15,426 nt of DNA from Bacteroidota bacterium (lineage in GTDB: Bacteria; Bacteroidota; Bacteroidia; Bacteroidales; VadinHA17): contig VGGM01000002.1 in assembly GCA_016868515.1 (NCBI GenBank), positions 1-15,426 on the forward strand, read 5' to 3'. The number at the start of each line of letters is the position of its first letter. Position 1 is the first letter of the stretch. Under the pieces are notes generated by a model. It searched no databases and was not told the origin of the DNA. It saw nothing but the letters and a program-made list of their open reading frames with translations. Of the stretch, positions 8,501-14,288 are shown in pieces. Both the position numbers and the translations under genes were made by a program.

Positions 8501-9800
8501 GACAGTCACCGGCGGAAGCGTCGGAAACTACAATTACCTGTGGACCACATCAGATGGATCAGGATTGCAGCCGGAGCAGCGCGACCAGTCAGGCCTTACA
8601 GCAGGAAGCTACATGGTCCAGGTTACCGATTCCAACGGATGCGTGTCGGCAATAACCATTCCTCTTATCCAGCCCGACCCGATTGCAACAGCAGCCGAAC
8701 CAACCCATATTACCTGCGAATCACCGGTATTTGACAACGGAAGCATCAACCTTACAGTAACCGGCGGAAGCGGAAACTATACATACCTGTGGTCGAATGG
8801 CGCAACTACCCCGAACATAAGCGGCCTCACCGAGGGTAAGTATCTGGTTACAATAACCGACAGTTACGGGTGTTCTGCAATTGACTCGGCTGTTGTCAAC
8901 CTGCCGCCACCTCTGATAATATCAATTTCCGGTTCCGATTATAACAGCTTCAATATCAGTTGCTATGGCCTGTCTGACGGATGGCTTGAGGTTACTACCC
9001 TGAGCGGCGAGCCTCCTTACTTCTACTCGTGGACGGGCCCGGACGGATTCACAGCTTCCACAAGCCGTATTGAAAACATAAGGGCCGGTACTTATACTGT
9101 TACTGTTACAGATAATAATCAGTGTATTATTTCGGATGTCTACAATGTTACCCAACCTAGTCAGCTTGATATTACAGTGGCTCTTTCGCAGAGCCTCGAT
9201 GGGATGTACAATATTAATTGCTACGGATCACCAACCGGAATTATTACCCTTGAGGCCGTCAATGGTGTTGGAACACTTCAATGGCTGTGGAGTGATGGCG
9301 TTACAACCCCGATCAGGACCGGCCTCCCGGCAGGAGAGTACAGGGTTATTCTTACCGACCAGAATCTATGCGTTGCTGATTCCACTTTAAACCTCAACCA
9401 GCCCGATTCAATCAGAATAGCCTTCTCTGTCAGAGACCCAATGTGCTACGATAATCCCGATGGTGACATACTTGTTGAAGTGACCGGCGGAGTTCCGGGG
9501 GCTGCAGGTTACCAATACCTGTGGAATGATAACACCACAACACAGGACAGGATTGGTGTTCTTCCCGGGTTCTATAAGCTAACAGTAACCGATTTCAACG
9601 GATGTTTTGCCAGAGATTCTGTCAAGTTAGAGCCGGTACGTGAAATATGCCTTGACATACCAAATGCATTTTCCCCTAACGGTGACCTGATCAACGATTT
9701 CTGGAATATGGGTATGACATATCTTTACCCCAATATGGAAGTGACGATATTCAACCGCTGGGGCGAAACGGTATGGAGGTCGACTCATACCATTATATAA
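2592..9800 (+). CDS. Giant SprB-like repeat adhesin with HYR, PKD-like and SprB repeats and a truncated CHU_C sorting domain
   Basis: This is a predicted cell-surface adhesin exported by the type IX secretion system, with 2402 codons. Seen in order: a basic N-terminus and hydrophobic signal peptide, likely cut near residue 45-47 (SAMVAGQ); a Gly/Thr/Ser/Asn-rich beta region to about 690; three HYR modules, 691 to about 940, the first two identical; six PKD-like repeats, about 940-1578; nine SprB-type repeats, about 1581-2348; and the beginning of a CHU_C domain from about 2352 (IPNAFSPNGDLINDFW, then IFNRWGETVW). The CHU_C domain stops after only about 50 residues because of a frame disruption (see 9779-9856), so export and anchoring may fail. 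The start is uncertain: 2592 is a TTG, alternatives are TTG 2604 and GTG 2613, and the first in-frame ATG (2718) falls inside the signal peptide. A PorP/SprF gene follows directly. The ligand is unknown. Confidence 0.85.
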   Translation: MDKVLEIVSGRSGLKLQYHGKLSADWFSRLVGSLSLFLLLSAMVAGQNFYSKSTGNLNVLSTWGQNPDGSGAQPPNFSTPGQVFNVRNNSNPTISASWTVSGAGSSVIVGDGTNACIFTVPSNFVFTAPCDISNNGTLRVTSTAGTPYSGVLNVAAGGTYEHARDGGSIPTATWDITSNCNITGVTTTAPGGSNQTFGNLLWNCPSQSQPVFLATINISGNLTIQSTNGQEGRPTAGAAHSVGGDYYHNGGIVRWTRNVNGSLTVTGNVTIAGGECRLSNGTGIGTLNLLGNLTISGGTLTETGSASGLVNFNKSGTQTFLKTSGTISQIINFVVNSGSVLDVGTSIIDGSSGTFNLLSGAGLISANSQGISSTPGTGSIQVTGTKTFSTGADYTYNGTVSQITGNALPSTVRNLTIVNTNGVTNSQALTITGLFQSNGQFSSAFDIDFNGTTACGGSVNATAGTVVYLNTALNILAGVYNNLTKAGASVADLCGDVTVNGTLNFSAGKINIGTNNLTIGSSGQITGVSLSSYVIAESSGVLKQYVSSADKLFPVGTSSSYVPITLNNTGGTADNYSVNLFATVTDNGLSSGSPVSFLEDCVKITWRVGEDVAGGSSLDITTQWSAVNEGSTFTRGDCSIGFHNGSEWTPDPAGSSSASGSNPYTQMRTDITDVGSFAVGNKCTKLGDNEPPVITVGPSDQDVSLDASCSFTVPNYLAGVTASDNCGLTLTQSPLAGSLLAGVHNGTQLITITATDAAGLSDTHTFTITYKDVTPPVITVGPSDQDVSLDASCSFTVPNYLAGVTASDNCGLTLTQSPLAGSLLAGVHNGTQLITITATDAAGLSDTHTFTITYKDVTPPVVICKDATIYLDVATGIATLTPDMVDGGSTDNCGPLLFSLSKTTFDCTEIGTHLVWLYVRDVTGNIDSCLANVTVDYLVTPVPTVTVADSVLCNNTTTQIVLSNSFQNMTFRWTAVADPAIIGYSTDSLSLPITINDLLVNSSNEVKSITYIFTPFAYGLCQLPDIQYTLYVQPTPRLTVSIPDTVVCDSSTINITVNDGNGAVAGGTTKVYQLTTTNAGGNVLGVQATDEYIAGTPIVNTLINLTNEVQAVTYHFKARIRDDRPGHLGSFCDHGVDTTITVYVNPTPRFTVSIADTIVCDSTTITLNVADLLGAVEGTKVYDLTTVYTAGAVLGVEATTANIPMGTSIVNQLINTTNVVQAVRYNFRYRLNDPRNGGIAFCDHGVDTTITVYVNPTTQFLVSVDDSIICDQTTLTITVTDLLGQVIGGKVYDLTTTYIPGTVTGVIPDGTYPITQNVVNTLLNNTNVYQTITYHLKYRLTDTRYGGIPFCDHGTDTTIIIYLEPTARVNAVIDTDTICNNGAINISWSTPTIPTSGIVLNVTIINPYPVEITNYTGGTGLPVSALISNSLNNSGDTARMIMYVISPVLLDSFNNQKCPGVNDTIRVWINPTQRVIPLIDDPRICSATTTDVLLTTPTVMTKGQILFDYNISLTGLPGQLSGNEIPQTGLLPGSRLQFNYTNSSDTIQSVYFNITPRVTELGCADGVVYPAEVKVHPLPILDIIVTNPVTCTGGNDAALMAVLSKGAAPYQIFWTGPDEWTATNIIEATNLFEGLYEITVTDSLGCTNMESLTIFRTMENIRFSSQLKAPNFTYNLTCNGSNDGEIDFWVTDGTSYPYDYWITTAQGDTLWSGMLSGNRVLSDTTTFKKFTNLSARQYILNLRDVNGCMSYRSVFVSQPPPMVINKAAQTYEGGFNITCRGRTDGSAWVVSTTGGNVGPKTYEWSTSPLFLAGEITPGPLLENVGAGTYYIKATDSMGCEKIDSITLIEPDGIELINTTLSFSADSAYNISCFGGTNGSIALEFGGGAGPYTYNWLNFPAGANIIPGSVTQSGLIAGTYDLEVEDANGCDRPYSFVLTQPDTLVITPALSFTFDNAFNINCFGGTGTIDLTVTGGSVGNYNYLWTTSDGSGLQPEQRDQSGLTAGSYMVQVTDSNGCVSAITIPLIQPDPIATAAEPTHITCESPVFDNGSINLTVTGGSGNYTYLWSNGATTPNISGLTEGKYLVTITDSYGCSAIDSAVVNLPPPLIISISGSDYNSFNISCYGLSDGWLEVTTLSGEPPYFYSWTGPDGFTASTSRIENIRAGTYTVTVTDNNQCIISDVYNVTQPSQLDITVALSQSLDGMYNINCYGSPTGIITLEAVNGVGTLQWLWSDGVTTPIRTGLPAGEYRVILTDQNLCVADSTLNLNQPDSIRIAFSVRDPMCYDNPDGDILVEVTGGVPGAAGYQYLWNDNTTTQDRIGVLPGFYKLTVTDFNGCFARDSVKLEPVREICLDIPNAFSPNGDLINDFWNMGMTYLYPNMEVTIFNRWGETVWRSTHTII
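4662..5173 (+). repeat. Exact tandem duplication of a 252-bp HYR module
   Basis: Copy 1 spans 4662-4913 and copy 2 spans 4914-5165. An 8-nt start of a third unit (CCACCGGT, 5166-5173) is also shared. Compared base by base, the two copies are identical. Each encodes 84 residues, from PPVITVGPSDQDVSLDAS to FTITYKDVT, a hyalin-repeat (HYR) module with the typical TASDNCG and ATDAAGLSD motifs. A third, diverged HYR module follows (PPVVICKDATIYLD). The absence of even silent differences points to very recent duplication or conversion, so the copy number may vary or may have been miscounted in assembly. Confidence 0.95.
5401..7331 (+). repeat. Six PKD-like repeats in the adhesin stalk
   Basis: Six diverged modules can be followed by their first cysteine, at about residues 953, 1048, 1160, 1270, 1379 and 1485, giving spacings of 95-112 residues. 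The shared pattern is a V-D/A-D-x-I-CD/CN start, a middle strand such as KVYDLTT, a loop like IVNTLINLTNEVQAVTYHF, and a second cysteine near the end (FCDHGVDTTITVYVNPT in modules 2-3). Each module carries exactly two cysteines. The predicted all-beta fold suits an extended surface stalk. The PKD-like assignment is by pattern and is less certain than the SprB repeats downstream. Confidence 0.7.
5982..6362 (+). repeat. Two identical 51-nt blocks 330 bp apart
   Basis: Positions 5982-6032 and 6312-6362 are identical over 51 nt and encode FCDHGVDTTITVYVNPT at the end of PKD-like modules 2 and 3. The equivalent segment of module 4 (from about 6642) is diverged at the DNA level (FCDHGTDTTIIIYLEPT). 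The 330-bp offset equals 110 codons, one module, and fits gene conversion or duplication confined to the module 2/3 boundary. Confidence 0.9.
7332..9635 (+). repeat. Nine SprB-type repeats in the adhesin
   Basis: Nine modules of roughly 70-95 residues follow one scheme. Each starts with a strand ending in cysteine (for example FNISCYG, YNINCYG or FNITCRG), then a G/D-G-x-I turn, a central Y-x-W strand (for example YTYLWSNG), a G-L-x-A-G-x-Y segment (GLPAGEYRV) and a closing V-T-D-x-x-G-C motif, usually followed by a LxQP linker. Each has exactly two cysteines, one near each end, which may form one disulfide per module after secretion. The first module's first cysteine is at residue 1591 and the last module's final cysteine is near 2338. 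This matches the SprB repeat family of gliding-motility adhesins. Confidence 0.85.
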
Positions 9801-9856
9801 TTAATCTTAACAACGGAAGGAAACTTGTTTTAGGTAATGTTACAATTGTCAGATAA
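9779..9856 (+). pseudogene. Out-of-frame remnant of the adhesin's CHU_C C-terminal tail
   Basis: Read from 9779 in the frame shifted by one relative to the adhesin, the DNA encodes VDSYHYIINLNNGRK, then LVLGNVTIVR and a stop at 9854-9856. This is the typical end of a CHU_C domain (a polar Y-Y strand, NG turn and G-x-V/T-I-x-R finish). The piece normally found between the NRWGE-x-VW motif and this tail, including the conserved W-D-G and L-P motifs, is missing. A simple frameshift is therefore not enough: about 20 codons appear deleted with a frame change. The actual frame stops at 9800. Family knowledge supplies the expected order. The deletion is my inference. Confidence 0.8.
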
Positions 9857-10856
9857 ATATTACAGGCGCAAACTGGTTCAGCGGACAACATTGTTTCTTC
9901 TGTTCATGTTAGTTCTGTCGGGCAGTTTGACATTTGCCCAGCAACTTCCTGTTTTCAGCCAGTATCTTTTCAATAAGTTCCTCATAAATCCCTCGGTTGC
10001 CGGCAGTGACGGGTATACCAGCTATAGCCTTACGGCCAGGGAACAATGGGTGGGGTATTCGGGCGCTACAAGAACATACTCACTGAGTGCACAGACAAGA
10101 GTACTGAAGAAGAATTTCCGGATATCAAATACCGGACGCCGGAGAATATACCGGCCAGGTGCCGATGGAAGGGTTGGCATAGGGGGATATGTTTTCACCG
10201 ATAAAAACGGTCTTGTACAAAGAACCGGATTTCAGACATCCTATGCTTATCATATCTGGCTCAGACAAAATACCCAGCTCTCATTCGGTCTGGCTCTTTC
10301 GGGATACCACTATAAGATAAATGAGAAGGAGATAAAATTTGAGGACCAGAATGAACCCTGGCTTACCAATGATCTCAGAAGGGGAATATTTGTCCCCGAC
10401 GCCAACTTCGGGGTGCATGTTATGAATTCTGCCTTCTCGGCCGGCTTCGCCATTGAACAGTTATTCCAGTCTTTCGGGAAGTTTGGTAGTGAAGCTTATA
10501 ATAATTTCAGAATGATGAGGCATTACAACTTCTTTGCTAACTACAATTTCGAAACAGGTTTATACACTGAATTGCAGCCCTCGGTTCTGGTAAGAATGTC
10601 GGAGCAGGTAAGACCTCAGGCTGATATTGGTCTGACTTATATATTCAAAAGCGAATTCTGGGCCGGCGTAACCTACCGCACCGGGGCAGCATTGATTGCG
10701 AACATGGGCTTTCAGTATGAGAATCTTTTCTTCGGCTACTCATTCGACTTTACAATGCAGGAGATACAAAGCATTACCTACGGCACCCATGAGTTTACGA
10801 TTGCCCTGAAATTTGGCGACCCCCGTCGTAAATATCGCTGGCTCGACAGGTATTGA
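9837..10856 (+). CDS. PorP/SprF family type IX secretion outer-membrane protein
   Basis: Members of this family are predicted outer-membrane beta-barrels. SprF of Flavobacterium is needed to secrete its partner adhesin SprB, and PorP serves the T9SS of Porphyromonas. The 339-residue product has a signal peptide with hydrophobic core TLFLLFMLVLSG and likely cleavage at TFA-QQ (about residue 35). The family's hallmark segment SQYLFNKFLINPSVAGSDG follows immediately, then AREQWVGYSGA, many alternating amphipathic strands, and the typical ending ITYGTHEFTIALKFG. The start ATG 9837 is the only in-frame ATG before the signal peptide core. TTG 9846 is an alternative. It lies 36 nt after the present adhesin stop but would overlap the adhesin's ancestral end (9856) by 20 nt. 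Co-transcription with the adhesin, and a role in its export, are inferred from this position. Confidence 0.9.
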   Translation: MLQLSDKYYRRKLVQRTTLFLLFMLVLSGSLTFAQQLPVFSQYLFNKFLINPSVAGSDGYTSYSLTAREQWVGYSGATRTYSLSAQTRVLKKNFRISNTGRRRIYRPGADGRVGIGGYVFTDKNGLVQRTGFQTSYAYHIWLRQNTQLSFGLALSGYHYKINEKEIKFEDQNEPWLTNDLRRGIFVPDANFGVHVMNSAFSAGFAIEQLFQSFGKFGSEAYNNFRMMRHYNFFANYNFETGLYTELQPSVLVRMSEQVRPQADIGLTYIFKSEFWAGVTYRTGAALIANMGFQYENLFFGYSFDFTMQEIQSITYGTHEFTIALKFGDPRRKYRWLDRY

Positions 10857-10877
10857 TTTGCAGTGTAAATTTTTCAG

Positions 10878-11771
10878 TCATACTTTTTTAAAGTAGAAAG
10901 TCAGGGAACTGCTTTTCGTTACATCAAAAAGCGACAGGCCCCAGAACCAGTATCCTTTTGCCATTCCTATAAGGAGAGGAAATCTGCTTTTTCTGTTTTT
11001 CTCGCTCAGTACCGGAACATATAATGAGTCGAATGGCATAATGGTAACTCTGATAAGACTGAAACCGTAACGGCTTATGAGCGAGTTTAATGTTTCCCTG
11101 TTGAAATGCCACAGATGTCTCGGAGCATCAAGAGCAGCCCAATCACCTCTGTAATGCTTTGAGTCGGCCGAAACAATATTGGGAACGGCTACTGCCAGAA
11201 TACCGGTGTCATTAAGTGCCTTGTGGATGAACTGGAGGTAACCGCCGGGATCATGAATATGTTCGAGCACATGCCACAGGGTAACCACGTCAAATCCGCC
11301 TGAACTTATATCTATCTCGCCTGGCGACGAAGCAAGCTTCGCTTTGTTTACCTGCAGGGCGTAATTTCTGGCATCTTCGCTAACCTCAATGCCTTGAGCC
11401 TCCCATCCGATGCTTTGCATCTTACTGACAAAATGACCAGTGCCGGCACCGATGTCAAGAAGGCGGCCATTTCTTTTGTTCGTAATTCGTTTAAGAGTTC
11501 CCGATTTTACTCCCAGCATTATTTTCCTTACAATACCATACAGCATGTCAGTAAGAGAACCGCTACCTCCGGTGTGGGATATATATTCCGATGATTTGTA
11601 ATACTTGTCGATTACACCGGCCTCCGGGGCTTCCCCCGTAAACATGAATCCGCATTGTTCGCATTCCAGGACAGGAAACTCCTCATTACTTACAAGGTGA
11701 TCTCGGGCAATGCATACCCTGATGAAAGAGGTATGCTGGCATATCAGACAGTAATCTTTTTCAGGCATCAT
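10878..11771 (-). CDS. Class I SAM-dependent methyltransferase with N-terminal zinc-ribbon-like segment
   Basis: This is a 297-residue predicted cytoplasmic methyltransferase of unknown substrate. Two CxxC pairs (residues 8/11 and 37/40, CLIC and CEQC) suggest a small zinc ribbon. Motif I of the Rossmann-like fold is LLDIGAGTGHF (about 104-114), followed by an acidic position in GIEVSEDA, and the later motif VTLWHVLEHIHDPGGYL resembles Methyltransf_23-type enzymes. Similar proteins with a CxxC head and a DKYYKSSEYISHT-like linker are common in Bacteroidota glycan gene clusters. Its ATG (11771-11769) overlaps the stop of the upstream YfhO-like gene in an ATGA arrangement, so translation is probably coupled. 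A second ATG lies one codon on. It ends 21 nt from the convergent porP/sprF-like gene. An envelope sugar or lipid-linked substrate is only inferred from context. Confidence 0.85.
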   Translation of the reverse strand: MMPEKDYCLICQHTSFIRVCIARDHLVSNEEFPVLECEQCGFMFTGEAPEAGVIDKYYKSSEYISHTGGSGSLTDMLYGIVRKIMLGVKSGTLKRITNKRNGRLLDIGAGTGHFVSKMQSIGWEAQGIEVSEDARNYALQVNKAKLASSPGEIDISSGGFDVVTLWHVLEHIHDPGGYLQFIHKALNDTGILAVAVPNIVSADSKHYRGDWAALDAPRHLWHFNRETLNSLISRYGFSLIRVTIMPFDSLYVPVLSEKNRKSRFPLLIGMAKGYWFWGLSLFDVTKSSSLTFYFKKV

Positions 11772-14227
11772 CCACTCCTATACCTTCTGATTAGGGTCGA
11801 ACCCACAAAACCTGCCGTTACCAGGAACAAAATAAGTGATCCTGCCAGCGACACCCTGTTTCCTTTTGTGAAGGAGGAGGGCTGAAACGCAAACCTGATT
11901 TCATGTTCACCCTCAGGTATGACAAGGCCTCTTAGGATATAGTTTACCCTGAAATGGGAAACCGGATTGCCATCAATATATGCCTGCCAACCGGCAGGAT
12001 AGTAGATTTCTGAGAATACAGCGACTCTTTTTTCAGAAGAGAACGATTTGTAGATCAACTCATTTGGCTTATAGGAGGTAAGTATGATTTCTTCCTCATT
12101 AAGGGGAGCAGCATCGCTGCCGGAATCTGACATAGCCCTGAACTCTTCAGTGACGAGTACTTCTCCGGGTTCCAGTCTCCTTAGTCTTGCCAGTTCCTCA
12201 TTTGAGTCGGCTACATATGAAATCCGTTCAGGAAACCATGCATTTCCGACAGCGTATGGATTTGTTATTGGATTTGCTGCGGGGTTGTAGATGATGTACT
12301 TAGTATTCAGCATGTTAATGGAATTCAGGGTTTTAAGGGCCGATTCAAGGCCGGCTTCGCTTTGGGCGTTGCTGAGGGCTCCGATGAACATTTGAATCTC
12401 GCTCATCATTACTGAATCAATAAGTTCCTGATACCGCTTGAGTTTTGCACCATGGTAGCCGCCTATCGACTGGTGGTAATATGAAGTAGTTGCATCGTTG
12501 AATGGACTTACTGACAGGTTCAGTACTCTTTTTACCGAACTGTCGGCAAGAATGAATTTGTCAGCCTGGTTCGCACTGAAGCTGCGGTTGAATTGTGATG
12601 GAGATACGAATTTCCCGGGTCCCAGATATCTTCTGTTTACGGGCCACATATCGGTGAGGATGAGCAATGCAAGCACCGGGACCAGCATCTTCAAACTGAT
12701 TTTTTCATTAATATAGAGCCAGATCAGCGCAGCGGAAGCGATCACAAATACCAGTGATCTGAATGCATCACCCCTCAGCATCTCTTTCCTGTCGGCTATC
12801 ATTGCACTTCTCAGCCAGTCGGGTATCTGTCCCTCTTCAAAAGCCGAGACGAAAGAACCTGCAAGTCCGGGAATCAGAATAAAAAGGAGTAAGGTGCCTC
12901 CGGTGACGATGGTTGCCCATTTGAGTCCTTTCATAAGATCCATCATGGCAATCGAACCCCTGAGTACCCCGTTAAGAGTCAGGAACCCCATAAGCGGAAT
13001 AGCGAATTCGGCTATCACAAGTGTCATGCTAACAGCTCTGAACTTGTTGTATCCGGGGATATAGTTCATGAATAATTCGGTGAACCATAACAGGTTTTTG
13101 CCCCATGCCAGGAGTATGGAAAGGACTATTGCGCTAATCAGCCACCATTTATCCGGGCCTTTAAGAACAAATATGCCCAGGACGAAAAGGAAGAATACCA
13201 CAGCCCCGACATACACAGGTCCGTCAGTGCCAGGCTGTGTTCCCCAGTATTTGGGTAACTGATTGATTGCATCGGCAGCATTATTCTGACGAAGAGCCTG
13301 GTATGTTTTTGAGTCGGTGGAGAAAGGTTTACTGGCTCCTCCCTTGAATCCCGGTATAAGAAGTGTCATCGTTTCGTCGATTCCATAGCTCCACTGGGTC
13401 GCATACTGAATATCAAGTCCGGTACTTGTCTCGTTTTCTTTGGAAACCAACTCTGACTTGCCTCTGATTGAGTATTCACCATATTCATAGGTTGTATAGA
13501 GTGCGGCGAAATTAACCAGAATGGCAACTGCGAGAGGGAGCATAAGCAGGGCCGTTGTCTTTAAGAACCCGATAAGGCGTTTCTCCCTGAGGGCGCAGAT
13601 GAGTTCGGTAAACCCAAATAGTAGTAATACTATAAGGGCATAGTAGGTTATCTGCAGATGGTTTGCCATTATCTGCAGCGAAAGAAACCACGCAACCATA
13701 ATTGCCCCCGCTATGGCATTTCTCCGGTAGGCGTAGATGATGCTGCCTATCAGGGGAGTCATATAAGCTATTGCATACGCTTTGGTGTTGTGTCCGGCCC
13801 CGAGAATTATAAAGTGATATGATGATAACGCAAAGGCCATGGCACCGACTCCGGCCACCCACGGATTCAGGCCGAACAGCAATAGAAGGACATAGAAGCC
13901 CGCCATGGTAAGAAATATTGCAGCAACGGGGGTCTTAAACAACTTCAGCACTCCATCGACTGCAGATACCAGATTCCCGCTGAAGTGGGTGGAAATGAGA
14001 TAAGCCGGCATTCCTCCGAACATTGAATTGGTCCACAATGGCTCTTCCCCGTACTTCTCACGATGCTGGGCAATCTCCCTTGATGAGCTTATGTAAACTG
14101 TATTGTCATTGGTTTTTAATCTTTTTCCCTCCAGTACCGGGTGAAAATAGACCAGGGTAATAATCAGGAAAAGTGCAACGTTAACCAAATGTGGGAGGTA
14201 ACGTGTTCTGAATCCGGTAATCTGCAT
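11768..14227 (-). CDS. YfhO family polytopic membrane protein, probable GT-C-type glycosyltransferase
   Basis: This large inner-membrane protein has about a dozen hydrophobic segments and a C-terminal soluble beta-rich domain (for example RVAVFSEIYYPAGWQAYIDG, then PEGEHEIRFAFQPSSF) before a last membrane helix. The first helix (VALFLIITLVYF) is followed by VLEGKRLKTNDNTVYI, whose aspartate (residue 41) sits where GT-C enzymes place a catalytic acid. In Bacillus and Listeria, YfhO works with a lipid-sugar synthase to glycosylate lipoteichoic acid. The acceptor here is unknown. I chose ATG 14227 (819 residues) because it leaves the usual short N-terminus before helix 1 and lies after a possible -7 box. 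The frame stays open to ATG 14299 (843 residues), which would overlap the divergent flippase gene by 11 nt. It is coupled to the downstream methyltransferase by a 4-nt overlap. Confidence 0.85.
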   Translation of the reverse strand: MQITGFRTRYLPHLVNVALFLIITLVYFHPVLEGKRLKTNDNTVYISSSREIAQHREKYGEEPLWTNSMFGGMPAYLISTHFSGNLVSAVDGVLKLFKTPVAAIFLTMAGFYVLLLLFGLNPWVAGVGAMAFALSSYHFIILGAGHNTKAYAIAYMTPLIGSIIYAYRRNAIAGAIMVAWFLSLQIMANHLQITYYALIVLLLFGFTELICALREKRLIGFLKTTALLMLPLAVAILVNFAALYTTYEYGEYSIRGKSELVSKENETSTGLDIQYATQWSYGIDETMTLLIPGFKGGASKPFSTDSKTYQALRQNNAADAINQLPKYWGTQPGTDGPVYVGAVVFFLFVLGIFVLKGPDKWWLISAIVLSILLAWGKNLLWFTELFMNYIPGYNKFRAVSMTLVIAEFAIPLMGFLTLNGVLRGSIAMMDLMKGLKWATIVTGGTLLLFILIPGLAGSFVSAFEEGQIPDWLRSAMIADRKEMLRGDAFRSLVFVIASAALIWLYINEKISLKMLVPVLALLILTDMWPVNRRYLGPGKFVSPSQFNRSFSANQADKFILADSSVKRVLNLSVSPFNDATTSYYHQSIGGYHGAKLKRYQELIDSVMMSEIQMFIGALSNAQSEAGLESALKTLNSINMLNTKYIIYNPAANPITNPYAVGNAWFPERISYVADSNEELARLRRLEPGEVLVTEEFRAMSDSGSDAAPLNEEEIILTSYKPNELIYKSFSSEKRVAVFSEIYYPAGWQAYIDGNPVSHFRVNYILRGLVIPEGEHEIRFAFQPSSFTKGNRVSLAGSLILFLVTAGFVGSTLIRRYRSG

Positions 14228-14244
14228 GGTAACGGGCTTTTTGG

Positions 14245-14252
14245 TATATTTG
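14245..14252 (+). promoter_or_regulatory. Candidate -7 box for the flippase gene
   Basis: TATATTTG fits the Bacteroidota -7 consensus TAnnTTTG exactly. It lies 36 nt before the ATG at 14289, predicting a start of transcription near 14258. No good TTTG -33 element is seen at the expected distance, so this is a motif match only. Confidence 0.4.
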
Positions 14253-14259
14253 TATTCAG

Positions 14260-14267
14260 CAAATTTA
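14260..14267 (-). promoter_or_regulatory. Candidate -7 box for the YfhO-methyltransferase pair
   Basis: On the minus strand the bases from 14267 to 14260 read TAAATTTG, an exact TAnnTTTG match. A transcript would begin near 14254, about 27 nt before ATG 14227. This supports 14227 over 14299 as the start of the YfhO-like gene. The box faces the + strand box at 14245-14252 across 7 nt. No clear -33 element is present. Confidence 0.4.
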
Positions 14268-14288
14268 TTCTTTTTCGGGAAGAAAGCC

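Noticed and set aside
9792..9806. Programmed ribosomal frameshifting to rescue the CHU_C tail
   Set aside because: There is no heptameric slippery sequence, and a frameshift alone would still leave out the missing W-D-G segment.
10881..10895. TACTTT-TTT-AAAGTA inverted repeat between the convergent porP/sprF-like and methyltransferase genes
   Set aside because: The stem is only six mostly A/T pairs and lies within the end of the methyltransferase coding region. That is too weak to call a bidirectional terminator.
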